Assembly (NCBI GenBank): GCA_024516155.1
Contig: JAJJXM010000003.1
Span: 1-64,000, forward strand
DNA from: Pyronema omphalodes
Lineage: Eukaryota; Ascomycota; Pezizomycetes; Pezizales; Pyronemataceae
Direction of reading: 5' to 3'
Length of the DNA stretch: 64,000 nt
Below the pieces are notes generated by a model, which worked only from the letters and a program-made list of their open reading frames with translations, made no database searches and was not told where the DNA came from. This document shows, piece by piece, positions 36,819 through 49,261 of the stretch. The position numbers and the translations under genes are program-made. Numbering within the stretch: the stretch's first letter is position 1; the number at the start of each line of letters is the position of its first letter.

Positions 36819-37517
36819 ATGGCTAGCATAACTCTCTACGTCGACATCGTTTCCCCCTTCGCCTACCTGGCTTTCCACCAGCTCATCAATGATGCTACTT
36901 TGGCTCCTTTGACGACTGTGATTCCCGTATTCCTCGGCGGTATTATGCGAGCAACTACGAACAGCCCGCCCCTGAAAGTTCCCTTGAAGGGAAAATATAC
37001 ATTCCACGACTTTCACAGACAGGCACGAATCCACAATATTCCAATTATCAATGGTGTTACCCCCGAAGGATTTCCTGTGAACACTGTCTTTGCACAGCGC
37101 CTGCTATGTGTGGTAGCAGCGAAACACCCCAACAAGCTGGTGGAAACTATTAGCGCTCTTTATGATGCGCATTGGGTCAATGGTCTGCGTGTCGATCGTG
37201 AGGAAGTCGTGGAGAAGGCGATTAGCGGAGTTCTGGGAGATGCAACTAAGAGTGTCCTGGAGGCGGCCAAGGGTGAGGAAGCAAAGAAAAAGTTGTTGGA
37301 TAACACGGGCGAGGCTGTAGCGAAGGGATGCTTCGGATTGCCATGGTTCGTGGGTGAGTATTTACCAACAGGTTGGAAACAAATGTGATAGCTGACAATT
37401 AATTTCTATTAAGCTAAAAATGCTCGTGGAGAAGAAGATGTGTGGTGGGGTTTCGATCATTTGAAGCAGGTGAAAGCTTTTGTTCAGGGTGAGGATCTGA
37501 GGTTGAGTCGACTATGA
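36819..37517 (+). CDS. Kappa-class glutathione S-transferase / DsbA-like thioredoxin-fold protein
   Basis: Exons 36819-37353 and 37414-37517 (60-bp GTGAGT...TTAAG intron with a GCTGAC branch) give 212 aa, typical of kappa GSTs and 2-hydroxychromene-2-carboxylate isomerases. The N-terminus TLYVDIVSPFAYLAFH is the first beta-alpha unit of the fold, with the catalytic Ser in SPFAY where DsbA has CPHC. An all-helical insert occupies about residues 60-165. The cis-Pro region is G-LPWFVAKN, completed by the splice, and the end (WWGFDHLKQVKAF) is the family signature EVFWGQDRL-like tail. Expected activity: glutathione conjugation or reduction, or isomerisation of aromatic intermediates, in mitochondria or peroxisomes. 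No peroxisomal tripeptide is present (ends SRL, which resembles a weak SKL-type signal). Confidence 0.9.
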
Positions 37518-38477
37518 GGTGGTAGAACACAAGGTCAAGTCGTGAGAGGCGCCGACCAGTCTAGATCACACCCAATCACAATCCCCCTCCCGCCCACTTT
37601 GTTATGCTTGATGCTGAATACGATGCACATTTACCCAAATTTTTGTATATACCGTCACAAATAATTTTTGGATACCGTTTGATTATTTAAATAAATTGTA
37701 GTCCAGATGGCGCCATCTGCCCGCCTTGCGGCAGCATTAAGTAATAAATACGCGAGTCTGTGCTCATGTCCTACGCTTTCTCCTAAACATTCCTCCTATT
37801 CCGTGCCATGATCCACTGAGCTCCACCTCCCACCGTTTCATCCGCTCGATTAGAAGGCTATGCCTTAGGAACTTTCGTTCGTGACGTGGTCAGACTGGCA
37901 TACTTATTAAACGATGTTTTTGTTGTGCAACAGTTTCTGAGGAGAACACGCGCAGAATGGGGTGTATTGCATGGAACGCAACAATAGATGGGTGTGGAAA
38001 AACAAAAGCTATCAAAGTTCTTCAGGAATTCTTCACGAAATGCTAATACCCCAGCTACAGTTTGGCTCCTGAATTATGGCATTGGCCGGATGCACGGCGA
38101 CGTTAGAGCCCTTCCTCCCGGATCGCCTCAACTTGAGCTCAGATCCACCGGCGGAAAGACCTATTATGTTTACAGCTCACCGGAAGGGATTGCGACACAC
38201 AGTAATGTCTACAATTATGGCCTCCTTTATATACATGACCGTCCCCTTTCAAACAAACCCACATTGCATGTTTCTATGCGCACCACACCATCGCCGGCCT
38301 AACAAAAATAGCTTCAAAGGAAACTACATTACATCAACTCACTCACGGGAACTACCGAAGATTCTGAGGGTACTTGAAACTTCGAGGACTGCTGTGCTAG
38401 TATTTATCTGCCTGCGGTGACCTCTTGGAAGCTATGAAATGTTCGAAACATTACAATGAAGACTGGCTCATATACAG
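37518..38477. other. Intergenic; may hold an unrecognised first exon of the next gene
   Basis: Two overlapping frames (37988-38302, 38076-38420) have no recognisable domain. The last bases (GCTAACACAACTTCTAG ending at 38494) look like an intron end, so a short upstream exon of the membrane protein may lie here. I could not find a donor that joins in phase with confidence. Confidence 0.4.
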
Positions 38478-40549
38478 ATGCTAACACAACTTCTAGTCTC
38501 GGATAGTGTCTGGACAAGATTCAAAAACCGGTTCGGAATATTTCAGCTTGTAGTCGTAATAGGCGGATCGATAGCAATCCTATTCGTTACAATACTACTC
38601 GGATCACTATGGGTATACTGCAATCATCAAGCAATATCGGCTCAACAAAACGAGAGGGACCTATGGTCGAAGCTAATCCTGAAGGGATGGCTATCACAGT
38701 TCGTCACAATGTGCAGTTCTGTCCTACGTATATGCATCAGTGTGCAGTTATTACTTGCATGCATGATGTTGTCGTCATTGGCTCTTGAGAAACAGCACGT
38801 TCGAGAGAAGGATATCGGAATAACTTTTATTCGACAGTACTCAGCATCAGGACCCTTTGGTATATGCTGGACACTGATAACTGGTACAAACTCTGCTAGA
38901 AAGACATTGGGATTAGCTGCCATTGTATTTCTGACAATAGAGAGTGTTGTTATTCAATTTTCATCAACATTCCTCCTCGGAGATCTGAAACCAGTACTGT
39001 TGCGTGAGAAGGCCGAGTCAACCGTCTCACTCAACTACACGTTCGGAGCGTGGACGCCGGGTGACGATTTAAACCTTTTCAGTGCAACGCCGATTGAGTT
39101 CCCTATATTTGCGGAAAAGGCAGAAGATCGATTGGTTATTTCGGCAGACAACTCTCCTGGTCTCGTTGACTCGGGGAGGGTTATTCGGGCGCTTCTTCCC
39201 ATGCGCGGCTCGACTTCATCAACATTGGCAGCCTACGAAGGACCCGTAACCGGCGTCAATACCCAGGCTGTTTGTTTCTCTCCGACATTTTCATCGGCAT
39301 CGGCGCAATTCGGAAAGCTCCCGGCTAGAGATGTTGTCTTCTTTTCGGCACAACTTGACAATATGAGGCCTGGAAGTCCAAATCGGGTATTATTCGACCA
39401 GAGCTCGTTAAAGTTCGCTGAGACACCAGAGTTGGATTTTGACCCCATCAAAAATTGCAGTCTGACAGCGGGTGTTTTCAGTATTTGTGATATAACAGAC
39501 AACATTAATCGAAAATTCAAAACCCCAGAGGAAGTTAATTCCTTCCCCGCTGAGAAAGTGGCAGACGTGGGATTTCATTGGTTGCTTGTATCAAACACAA
39601 CATGGTCGGATTTACCTTCCGATTTCGCAAATTCACCTATGGATCGTGATGGGTACGAGATCTTTGATGGAACGGAATGGTCGACAAGTAAATATCCTGC
39701 GCAGAATTTAGTGGTCAGGCAAAGTCTCTGTGCAGTATTTTTCAAGTGGGCGGCGGGAGATGTCGAGGTGGAGGTCAAGACTTCGAATTACACAGAACCC
39801 CGGCTTTATAGAATGCCCCCATCACCCAACGGTGGTTGGGAGTTTGATACTACGGCAGTTCAGCGGCAACTCGGTGTGGACCAGCCGAAGCGTATGTCTC
39901 AGGAAGATCGAAGTGTTCTCAACCTCCCCGTATTCAATCTAAACAAAAGCCAGGGGATATATTCAATTGGGTTTTCGCTGCTACTAAAGTCTACACGTGG
40001 TGCATATGGTGCAACCATCCCCGGCTTTTCAGAATCCCATGTGCTGGAACCGACGGTTGCTACGATTTTCAAGAACACCAACCGGGACACCCAACAACTT
40101 TCTTTAGCATTTGAAGCTTCCATGAATACTGCATATACTTGCTTTTATTACCATTTACTGGACTTTCTAATAGTTCCTGGGCAAGCGGATATGAGGTTCT
40201 TCAAGCTGTACTCGGTACCACAAAGATTCCGGGGTATGTGGCTGGTTGTTGGGATTATTGGACTACATTTCCTACTGGTTGGACTTATCACTTGGTTTTT
40301 CTTCTCAAGTGATTCGTTCAAGAATGGAATTCCGGATCCTGAATTTCTGGGACATCTAGTTTTCCCAAGAGATTCAGACGTTGTTCCTTTAAACAACGTA
40401 GATGGAGGATTGAGGAAGCGGCAGAGTGGCGGAAGCGACTTCTATGAGGTTTCCATAAACCAAGATGGAGAGCTTAAGTGAGTTTAAAACTTCTGAAATA
40501 TACCCCGGGTGTACGCTAACCTTGAAACAGATATCATACGAATCTATGA
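38478..40549 (+). CDS. Large fungal membrane protein of unknown function
   Basis: Exon 38478-40477 plus a short last exon 40531-40549 (53-bp GTGAGT...AACAG intron with a GCTAAC branch), about 672 aa ending in YHTNL. This belongs to a fungal-specific membrane family seen often in ascomycetes: an N-terminal RFGIFQLVVVIGGSIAILFV segment, a W-LKGW-SQFVT-CSSVLR motif, then SLALEKQHV and S-IRQYSASGPF. A long extracytoplasmic part (about 190-590) carries several N-glycosylation sequons (NYT, NCS, NTT, NYT, NKS) and paired Cys. A final TM (WLVVGIIGLHFLLVGLITWFFF) is followed by a cytosolic tail. The function of the family is not known to me. The start is uncertain because the ATG lies inside an intron-end-like sequence. 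Confidence 0.72.
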
Positions 40550-41767
40550 ATAAACACGGCGGAAGGAAATGATACTGTACATATTGGGACTATAAAAGGA
40601 ATCGGATTGTTTTTAAGGATTTAGAGGGTGGCTCGGCGGCGTTTATTGGATATATGAGGCGGTTATCAGTGGGTTTTGTCACGCACGCGCTCGCGCGCTG
40701 CGTCTGCTCCACCAATGTCGGAATGATCAAAGCTTAACAGAAACCGGGCAGACGGATATTACATGTTCCAAGAAGGAGAAGTGTAGTTCCCCCTAGCTGG
40801 TACAAATATTAACCACATTCAAAATTTCAAAGGATGGGTCTCTTAACAAGCGTATCGGAATTTCCGGCCATACGCGCTTTTACCATCGAAATGTGTTGTG
40901 GATACCGTTAAATCCACCTTGAGCTTGAATTGAGTCGCCTTAGTACTAGGTAAATAAAAGTAGCGATGGCCAATGTACTGGGAGAGACTATACTGTATTT
41001 TTAGTGGATAATACCCGGATCTGACATCCGTGAGGATCAACTATTCTTCTTATTCGTTTTCTCAAATTTCCATACAGATTCATACTTGAGACACCAATTT
41101 CATGATACCTGAAAGTATTATCCAAGTCAAAGCTTCGAAATAGTCAATCCTAAGGAGATTTCCATCGGGTATCTGTCGCCTGTCCAGAATACGGATTTCA
41201 CTAAACTTCTTGACCCCTTAAATCCCATCGGTATAGGTTAATAACGAAAAGTAGTAATTGTCGTACGTGAAATTTCAATGAAGGATCCACTCTGGACACT
41301 TTAAACTGTCCCCAAACTCCTACATGACGGCTACCGGGTTTCTTAACGTCCTTCCAGCAAACCATACATGTACATGCAGAAGTATAATTTACCCATCTCA
41401 CGAATTGGGATATTCTTACGCATGTAACCGCCGAAATGGTACCGGTTCCAATATGGATCGACCGATGACAGCTAATTGTTCGAACCCTGGGGTTCGTAGC
41501 ACCCAGTGTAGCGTTAACCAGTACACTGTGGTTCTCATATGTAGTTCACAAGCTTTTCGTCTACAGTAGGTTCCTTGCAACGCCAACCATTACTTCCTGG
41601 TGGCGGGTCCACACCCCTGGAACACCAAGACCATTGGGATGGCGCCGTCCGCACGGACATTGGATGGAAACCACACATAAGGACGCTAGACCGTCCGTCT
41701 ACCTCACGGAGGGGCCGCTTTCCAATACGCACATCAAAAACAATGTTCGTCGGGATACCTTCACGCC
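40550..41767. other. Intergenic, no gene supported
   Basis: Short frames only (up to 81 aa at 41324-41569, 72 aa at 41575-41793). A cgcacgcgctcgcgcgctgcg purine-pyrimidine stretch near 40680 could adopt Z-DNA. The first exon of the next gene starts at the right end. Confidence 0.45.
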
Positions 41768-42974
41768 ATGAATTTGTTGATAGGAAACGATAGTCTGCTG
41801 GCTCTGATTTCCGTGGGATACATCATCGTTCCAGTTCTGATACTCGCCCGGCAATGGATCCTACGACAGCATGCACCTACTTCGGCTTCCCTCATCACGA
41901 CAATTTCAATCATGCTATTCTTAGTTCTACATTGTACTTGTGGAGGGATTGTGATCGCAGAGTGCATCTACGAGGACGAGGTTGCGAGGAAGCTTGGGAC
42001 AAAAGATGATGAAGAGATATTGGGGGGATTGGATTTGGAAGGCCATCTGAAGGTAAATATGTCCACAGAAATCCTGCGAAGTTTATTGATTTTGAGATTC
42101 ACAGCGAGTCTTCTGTACCAGTATACACTATACTTCATTACTCTGGCTACTGAAAGCTGCGTTTCTAGGTAAGTTTTTCTGCCTCATTTTGCCTTTCAAA
42201 CTATCACAATCAAGCCGCGATCCAGATGCTAATAAAAAACACCATCACATAGGCTACTTTGCGCACGTACGCGATATCCTTTCCCAACGCGCCAGAATAA
42301 TGTATACATGCGTCTGCATTTTCACCATGACAACATTTCTGGTTACTATCGCGTTCCAGTTTTTCTATTGTGGAGCGATTGAACGGAACTGGTCTGTGTA
42401 CCCAGCATATCAGTGCATACACTTTCATACTCTCGTTGTATCAACTCTACAAGCAACTTTAAACTTTGTTACCGATTTTATGATCCTCTCTATGGCGTTG
42501 ATCATCATCAGTTCCATGGTTCTTAGTCACCGGGACCGAATTGCATTACGGTTTATCGCCGCCGTAGGATCAGTTTCAATGATTATGTGTGTCCTACGGT
42601 TTATTGAAGTTTACCGAGCTCTTACGAATCCAAGATACCCATATCTACAGGTGGTTCGACAGCTCACATTCTGGGCAGGTTTGGAGGTAGACGCGGCACT
42701 TGTGGCCTTTTGTGCACCGGCGTATAAAGTTCTCGTTACCAGAAGACGGGAGCTAAAAGCAAGCTTGAGAAGTAGTACCAGTACGCTGGGATTGGGAAGT
42801 CATATTAAGGGCTTTGGAGAGAGATCGGATCTGGAGTATCAATACCAATGTCAGGATTATACGATTGATCCAGCGGATCGGATGGCAGAGGAGGATCCGG
42901 AGAACCAGCTAATAGTACCACTACGGCCGCCACCACCAGCAGTGGTTTGTCCTTTTCGACGTGACTCGGCATAG
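41768..42974 (+). CDS. Second seven-transmembrane rhodopsin-like fungal membrane protein
   Basis: Exons 41768-42168 and 42215-42974 give 386 aa. The 46-bp intron (GTAAGT...ATCAAG) was chosen because the later CATAG acceptor at 42251 would shift the frame. Hydrophobic segments: LLALISVGYIIVPVLILARQ; LITTISIMLFLVLHCTCGGIVIAE; LRFTASLLYQYTLYFITLATE; TCVCIFTMTTFLVTIAFQFFYCG; then NW-VYPAYQCI and TLNFVTDFMILSMALIIISS (the conserved N-x3-D of the fungal rhodopsin domain); ALRFIAAVGSVSMIMCVLRFIEVYR; and TFWAGLEVDAALVAFCAPAYK. The C-terminal tail is about 85 residues with Pro-rich end. It lacks a CFEM domain and is distant from the 33.5-kb relative. Ligand and signalling partner are unknown; a sensing role is inferred from the family. 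Confidence 0.8.
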
Positions 42975-45060
42975 CTTACATTTTTCTTTTTCCTCAAGGT
43001 AGATATATAAAGAAAGGCAAAGAAAGGGGTGTATATACCATAGGCGTTTGGAGTTGAAACTTTGGAATTTGTTTATTTATGACTGGGATTTTTCGAAATT
43101 GAGCTGACGGTGGGTTTAGTTATGGGAATGAGGAAGGAGAAGGGGATATATGTATAAATACTACGCACATAGATCAAAACACCAACCAATAATTATCAGC
43201 CACCTACAAGATTCCTCAATATCACATTCTTTGTTGAGTTCATGTATTTTTCTACATCACAACCATAAAACGGGTCAACGCGTCGTTCCTCGGGGCAACA
43301 TCGGAGGTTTCGAAGTTATCCGACGATAAAGCTATACTGAAAAATCCGTCGGAGATTCCGAAAAGCATATATATGAAACCCTCAAATCACATCCTCCGGA
43401 TTCAAATATCATGTTCCGCATATATGCTGCACGATACACTTCCGGGAAAGCGTATTCGGCTAATAACCGTTACTAGTGTCGCCGAGCGGGTCGCCACGAA
43501 TCAAAACTGGAAATTAGCGTGCGCGCCACCGAAACCCTGTACATACACCTGCCCTGGAAAAACGCGGAACTATAATAACTCCTCATATATGAACCTGCCT
43601 ACACCGTACCGAGGATGTGGATGATGGGAATGGTTGCAACATTTCGTTTCTTGATCAACCATGGGGAAAAACGTGGCTGAACCGTTGAAAACAAGCCTGG
43701 CGAAGCCTCTTCTGGTGATGCACCATAATAGCTCCAGCCGTATAAGAATTGAAGCCGGATACATATCTCCTTTGCCAAAAGAACGAACGGCTCATGAACT
43801 ATTTCCATAAACTCCGATACTGAAAATGGTTCATCAACTACTTACCAAGAAATACTTATCGTAAATAGGAGATACACCAATATATGACTAGTAGAAATCT
43901 AGTAGGATATGGAAAGGGATTCAATTCTGAACTGTTCTGGTGGGGTATCGTATATCCTCTAGCAGGCTTAAGGAAAGCTTAGAGGACTGTGCACGGACCG
44001 GCGCATCTACGCCACTCCAATGCGACGGGAAGAATAGAAATCATGCTACAGATGCATGGAAGTGCCGAGAATTGGAAAAGACTAAAATTTGGAAGTGACA
44101 GCGACTGGTCCGAGTCATGATTTGGATCGCCGTATGTACATACATAGAAGCGCTGTAGATTATGGTGCCGATGGTTTGGATGCTTTTTGGTACAAAGAAT
44201 CTATCGGGTTGGCTTGAATTTATCAGCGTAGGCATATTTTGAATTGATTGAAGACATCATTACAAGTGGAGGTCATCCCTGAGGGAAGAGAATGGAATCT
44301 ACGTTCGATTGTCGAATGGCCTGGACATGTAGATACAGATGTATTGAGACATCACGTGTATCCCAATTGCAGTACTAAGGTACCGGATGATAAATTCGGG
44401 TTGAGTTTTGGTAAGGCCGTTACTAAACATCGAGTGATGTATGATGAGCGCGTGTCATACGGCTTCAACCTCAGGTTTTCACCTGCCCGCACAGCCTTTT
44501 TACTCCCAGTCGCTCAATTTTCAGCTAGATCACAAAATTTGTGACCCACCGGAATTATCTCCTGATTTTCCATCGAATGGAAATACTGGAACTAACGCTG
44601 CCTGCTATTTTGAGTATTCGGCGGTCGGTAGCTATTCGAGGCTTTGTAAACTTGAAGCCACAGTCCCCGTACGTTTAGTTGCATAATCCCACCAATTGTG
44701 CCCATTTTAACATAATCAAGACAATTTATTGCATCATGTCAAGAACCATTCCCTGATTTTCGGAGTATGTGGGAAGTCTGCAATAGCATATATTAATGGT
44801 TTGTCGATATACGGCGTAACGTGCTTATTCTGAAAAGCAGTATAGGTCTCGCAAGGTTTACTAGAGATTTGTTTATTTGTAGTCATGTTGTATCACTCGA
44901 TCTGTGCTGCCAGTGCTACCACATAGATATGGAGGACTTTAGATTTGTGTAGAGCCGCGCACCGTCCAACTCATCCCTCTATACTCAGATACAACTGAAC
45001 CGTCTTAAAACCTCAGTCTCTTCTTCTCGTACTTACTCCGATTTCCTCTGACTCCTCTCG
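42975..45060. other. Intergenic, no gene supported
   Basis: Frames up to about 98 aa (44248-44544) without domain or splice partner. This is the left part of a roughly 9-kb gene-poor island. Confidence 0.5.
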
Positions 45061-45068
45061 CTCGATCC
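45061..45068. repeat. Left target-site duplication (CTCGATCC) of the hAT-type element
   Basis: CTCGATCC immediately before the left terminal inverted repeat; an identical 8-mer follows the right terminus at 46005-46012. Confidence 0.9.
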
Positions 45069-46004
45069 CAGAGTTCGGCACGGTCCGTCCAGGACGGCGG
45101 ACCGGACGGGACCACGCTGGTGGTCCCGTCCCGTCCATCTTCCTGGACGGACGGCCACTAGGTGGTCCGGTCCCGTCCGCAAACTCAAAAGACCGGACGG
45201 GACGGCGGGTGACGGCAGGACCGTGGTCTTTGGGTGCGCTAGTGTGCAGGGGGCCGTTTGGTTCAAGTTTGCCAGATGCTATGGACCGCAGCAGCGACGT
45301 TTTCAGCACTGCAGTAGATAAACCCTTCATGCTGGACTTCAGTAAAACTTTTACATTCCACTGCAGGTGCACGCTCTACCCAGCAATAGTTTCACTGCCT
45401 ATGGTATTATTTTTGTTTCCTAATGAAGTACGATCCCGCTATAAATGTTTCCTGTATTCTTCACACTCCATCTTCTACCGTTCTATCTTCTACATGCAAG
45501 AATTTTCCACTTCTTTCATTGCCGTGTAAGTTGAACACCAACAGGCGTCACTCAATTCCCAGAGGAGCAGAAATATGCCAATTTTCTTATCGGCGTTCTC
45601 TACACCTGTTCCGACCAGGAGCAAAACACCCTGCCTGTCCTCTCAAGAGTTGTGTTCATTCGAGAAGGATGGGGAAGGACGCATTTTAGTGGCGGGAGAA
45701 GGAGCATTCTTATGCATCAGTATAGTTTTTCTTTGTTTGCAAGCAACTCCATATAGGTGACTTTAATTCGTGCAATGCATCAGAATTATCTAAGGAAAAC
45801 AACATGAGCCGTAGTAAAAAAACTGCGGGTTTCGAGTGACCGGTTATGACGCTAGTCGTGGTCACCCACGGTCGCCCGCGGTCCGTCCCGTCCATGGTGC
45901 CTCCAGGACGGCCGGTCCTGGTCCTACTTCAGGACGGGACCGCGAGTGACGGTCCGGTCCCGTCCAAAGCCAGGACGGGACCGGACGGACCGTGCCGAAC
46001 TCTG
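45069..46004. mobile_element. Non-autonomous hAT-superfamily DNA transposon (936 bp)
   Basis: The ends are perfect 22-bp inverted repeats (45069-45090 and 45983-46004) beginning CAGAGTTCGGCACGG. They are flanked by identical 8-bp direct repeats CTCGATCC (45061-45068 and 46005-46012). An 8-bp duplication with ends starting CAGAG is the signature of the hAT superfamily. Inside each end lie dense subterminal GC-rich words (GGTCCCGTCC/GGACGGGACC) in both orientations, about 150 bp per side, as expected for hAT transposase binding sites. The middle (about 45260-45840) has normal base composition, short frames only and no dimerisation-domain sequence, so the copy cannot encode its transposase. Identity of the two ends and of the duplication implies a recent insertion. 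Confidence 0.9.
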
Positions 46005-46012
46005 CTCGATCC
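46005..46012. repeat. Right target-site duplication (CTCGATCC) of the hAT-type element
   Basis: Identical to the 8-mer at 45061-45068. Confidence 0.9.
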
Positions 46013-47054
46013 TTCTTCTAACCCTGGAGTACATTTTTTCCATAGTTCGAATCAAACCATGGATGGGGGAGCTGTCGACAAAACGATTGGGTTGTGAGCA
46101 CATTGTCGATTAGAGTCTAAAGCTCTCCACCATCGACTTATATAATATATATACAACTGGGGAACACTGTAAACAGGCGAACGTCGGCGCGCAATGCATG
46201 AGAAGCGTATCACTTTTAACTTTAAAACAACCAATACGATGATAAATATTTTAAAATACGCATTCCAAACGGTTTAATTAGCTTCTTGTTTTCAGTTCAG
46301 ACAAGTTTCTTACATGAGACATCGTCCACCCTTGTTCACACCCAATTGCATAGCGGAGCCGCCCTGGGATATGCACATCAACGGCATATCGGATCAATGT
46401 AGTCTCGACATTAATATTCCTCTTACAATCTCTGTAAAACACAGCATATCCCACTTATACCATTAACACCAAACGCTAAATACATCTTTCCATAGCCCTC
46501 CTCACAGATCTTGTCATAAAGTCCACGCTGCCATTCAAAACTCAAATGAAATTTGATCCAAACATGTAACATTTTGATATAATACCAAGCATAATTTCCC
46601 GAGCATCTTTCTCATTCAGCACACATTGTGATGCTTTTATTTTTTTGAACAATTTCGGTGTTTATAATCAATCACGTGAGAAAGGGTCTTGTAAGACTAT
46701 GTACTCTCGCCTGCTGTGACAGCATCGTTGGTGTATGTAGACGGTACTAGGTATGTAGACCACTCTCGCTCGCTTAACAAGACTAAATAGCCGTATCGCT
46801 TACCATGGCAACACCTTAGATGCGCGTCCCTTTTATATAACCCAGTTATTACTACTAGTCACGAATAAACTTTATTTCAATTCCGTAACTATTTATATTT
46901 CATCCGAAGGATAATTTATTACAAATGTTCATGTTCATGTGCCTTTCTTTCTTTCTTTTCTTTTTTTCTTTTTTTTTTTTTTTTTTCCGTTGGAAAGATA
47001 ATCCCCTATCCATCTCTCCCGTCTAAAATATCTCCTCCCAACCCTCTCGATATA

Positions 47055-47078
47055 CCCTTCCCTTCCCTTCCCTTCCCT
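47055..47078. repeat. (CCCTT)n microsatellite
   Basis: Four to five tandem copies of cccttc-type pentamers; a T-rich run with T18 lies just upstream at about 46970. Confidence 0.85.
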
Positions 47079-47265
47079 ACTGTAATCCTTCTTTTCAGCA
47101 TGATACTTACAACTCACAGTGAATGCCAGATGTGGTAGCAGGCACGATGCGGCCGAAGCCCGTGGTAATTCCCGGTGACGGGATATTAGCTGCCAATGGT
47201 ACATTGGTACCCATAGTATTAACCAGAATCTGCCTTATGGGCTGGTGACATCTGGAATATAGGGT

Positions 47266-47292
47266 TTCATGTTCATGTTCATGTTCATGTTC
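47266..47292. repeat. (TTCATG)n microsatellite
   Basis: Four tandem copies of ttcatg. The same word occurs twice near 46927. Confidence 0.85.
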
Positions 47293-47346
47293 CTATCCTT
47301 TTCTTTAAAGTTCATGCTTCATGCTTCGGGATATATAAGTATATAA

Positions 47347-47369
47347 CTAGCTAGCTAGCTAGCTAGCTG
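47347..47369. repeat. (AGCT)n self-complementary microsatellite
   Basis: About five tandem copies of the palindromic tetramer ctag/agct, followed by ctggctgg. Confidence 0.85.
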
Positions 47370-47958
47370 GCTGGTAGATATGTAAACACCAATTCTGCTC
47401 CTTTGTCTCCTTTGCTTTCCTTTCCTTTTATTGCCTGGTCCTTTCCTTTCTTCATTGGTGTTATGTGTTATGTGATATCGATATGTTTTGACATATTTTG
47501 ACATGTTTTGAAATATTTTGAAATATTGTGCGGATTATTACTTGTTTTATTTCGTTTTTATTTTCTCCTCAGATATCTTTACTAGAAACTTAGCAAGTGG
47601 GTAGTAGGTAGTAGGTACCTCATATTTTACATCTCATTCTTATGACAGACTGGCATTCGAGATTTGAATAACACCCCTATAGAACTGGAAACCAGGAAAC
47701 CAGGAAAACCAGGGAAAAAACGGTATCAGTATCGGTATGCTCCGGTTAATAAAAGCCAATAAATTCTGTATCTTATTTTCCGTTCCTTTTGTTTAATACC
47801 CCGCTTTAAAAGCAAATGTATTGTTTTCGTACCTATTACACCCTCTGTGTCTTCTCGAGTTCCTGTCACTTTTCTCGCCTTATTTCCTCTCCTCTTCTAG
47901 ATGTTTTTTGCTCCATATCACCCTCGTGTTTTGTTTTTCCCCTGTGGTACAAAAAAAA

Positions 47959-48556
47959 GGTGTTTAATCAAACCACACTTTAAACCACAAAAGGTGTTTA
48001 ATTCAAACACCCACAAAATTCATTTACTAAACACCTCTTTAAACACCTACTAAACACCTTTAAACACCTACTAACTACTAAACACCTCTTTAAACACCTA
48101 CTAAACACCTCTTTAAACACCTACTAAACACCTCTTTAAACACCTACTAAACACCTTTAAACACCTACTAAACACCTCTTTAAACACCTACTAAACACCT
48201 CTTTAAACACCTACTAAACACCTCTTTAAACACCTACTAAACACCTTTAAACACCTCTTTAAACACCTACTAAACACCTTTAAACACCTACTAAACACCT
48301 TTAAACACCGATTTAAACACCGATTTAAACACCGATTTAAACACCTTTAAACACCTTTAAACACCGATCTAAACACCTACTAAACACCCTTAAACACCGA
48401 TTTAAACACCTTTAAACACCTTTAAACACCTACTAAACACCTTTAAACACCAATTTAAACACCTACTAAACACCTTTAAACACCGATTTAAACACCTACT
48501 AAACACCTTTAAACACCGATTTAAACACCTTGCACAATAGTGGTTTGATCAAGCAC
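47959..48556. repeat. AAACACC minisatellite field, left arm
   Basis: About 45 copies of AAACACC in one orientation, spaced 10-12 bp. They are arranged as alternating TACTAAACACC, CTCTTTAAACACC, TTTAAACACC and GATTTAAACACC units, with higher-order 21- and 23-bp periods. At the left edge (47959-48012) the opposite-strand word GGTGTTTAAT also appears. The core TAAACA resembles a forkhead-factor site, but no function is shown. Confidence 0.92.
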
Positions 48557-49261
48557 CTCAGATATTTTTTAAATGTTTTAAATTAATTACTAAACCACTC
48601 GCTCATTATATAACATGTCTCTAGCTATTGCCAGGTCCTCTATCTATACATGCAGGAACCTCCCGCCTCCCTCCTCGCCCCTCTTGCTCCTGCTCCTGCT
48701 CTCTGTATTGTACCATTCGCTTTGTGCCTTTTTTAATTGACCCTTACATATGCTGGAATCATGGATCGCTTCAATAAATAGACTTAGGTTTTCTGAGCAT
48801 CCTGTTTGTCTGGTTAGCATTGTGGATATTTGTGGGGTTGGTTTGCAGTACTTGACTCAGCGAGTATCTAGAAGTTCATATCCCAATCCCCTCCCCCCTC
48901 TCTTTTTTTTTTCCCTCCGGTGGCGTATAGTGTATGAACTAGCAAATTCTGTTGAGGGACAAACATTTGACATGAGGAAAAACTTACAGTCAAACAAGAG
49001 GGAAAGATGGAGGTGGAGAAACAAGTGAATGAAATGGATGAAGAACGAGGAACAACAACGGCAGAACGAACAGAACATAAGGAAGGGATGCGCACTAAGG
49101 CAATATCCACTTCCACCAACAAACATAAGCAGAACACAGCTCTACAGTTTAAAACTGAATGTTCAGTAGAACACTGCAGGGTGATTTATATGAACCATGG
49201 AAAAGCCATCCCTAGGAAGTGGACTGTAGATGTTTATTTGAACATCAGAGGACAGTTCAAA

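Noticed and set aside
37988..38420. Two overlapping plus-strand frames before the large membrane protein
   Set aside because: Tested as first exon; no donor gives the phase needed at the 38494 acceptor with convincing sequence.
41460..41510. tRNA-like GTTCGAACCC word
   Set aside because: Surrounding bases do not form the T stem, acceptor stem or other arms of a tRNA.
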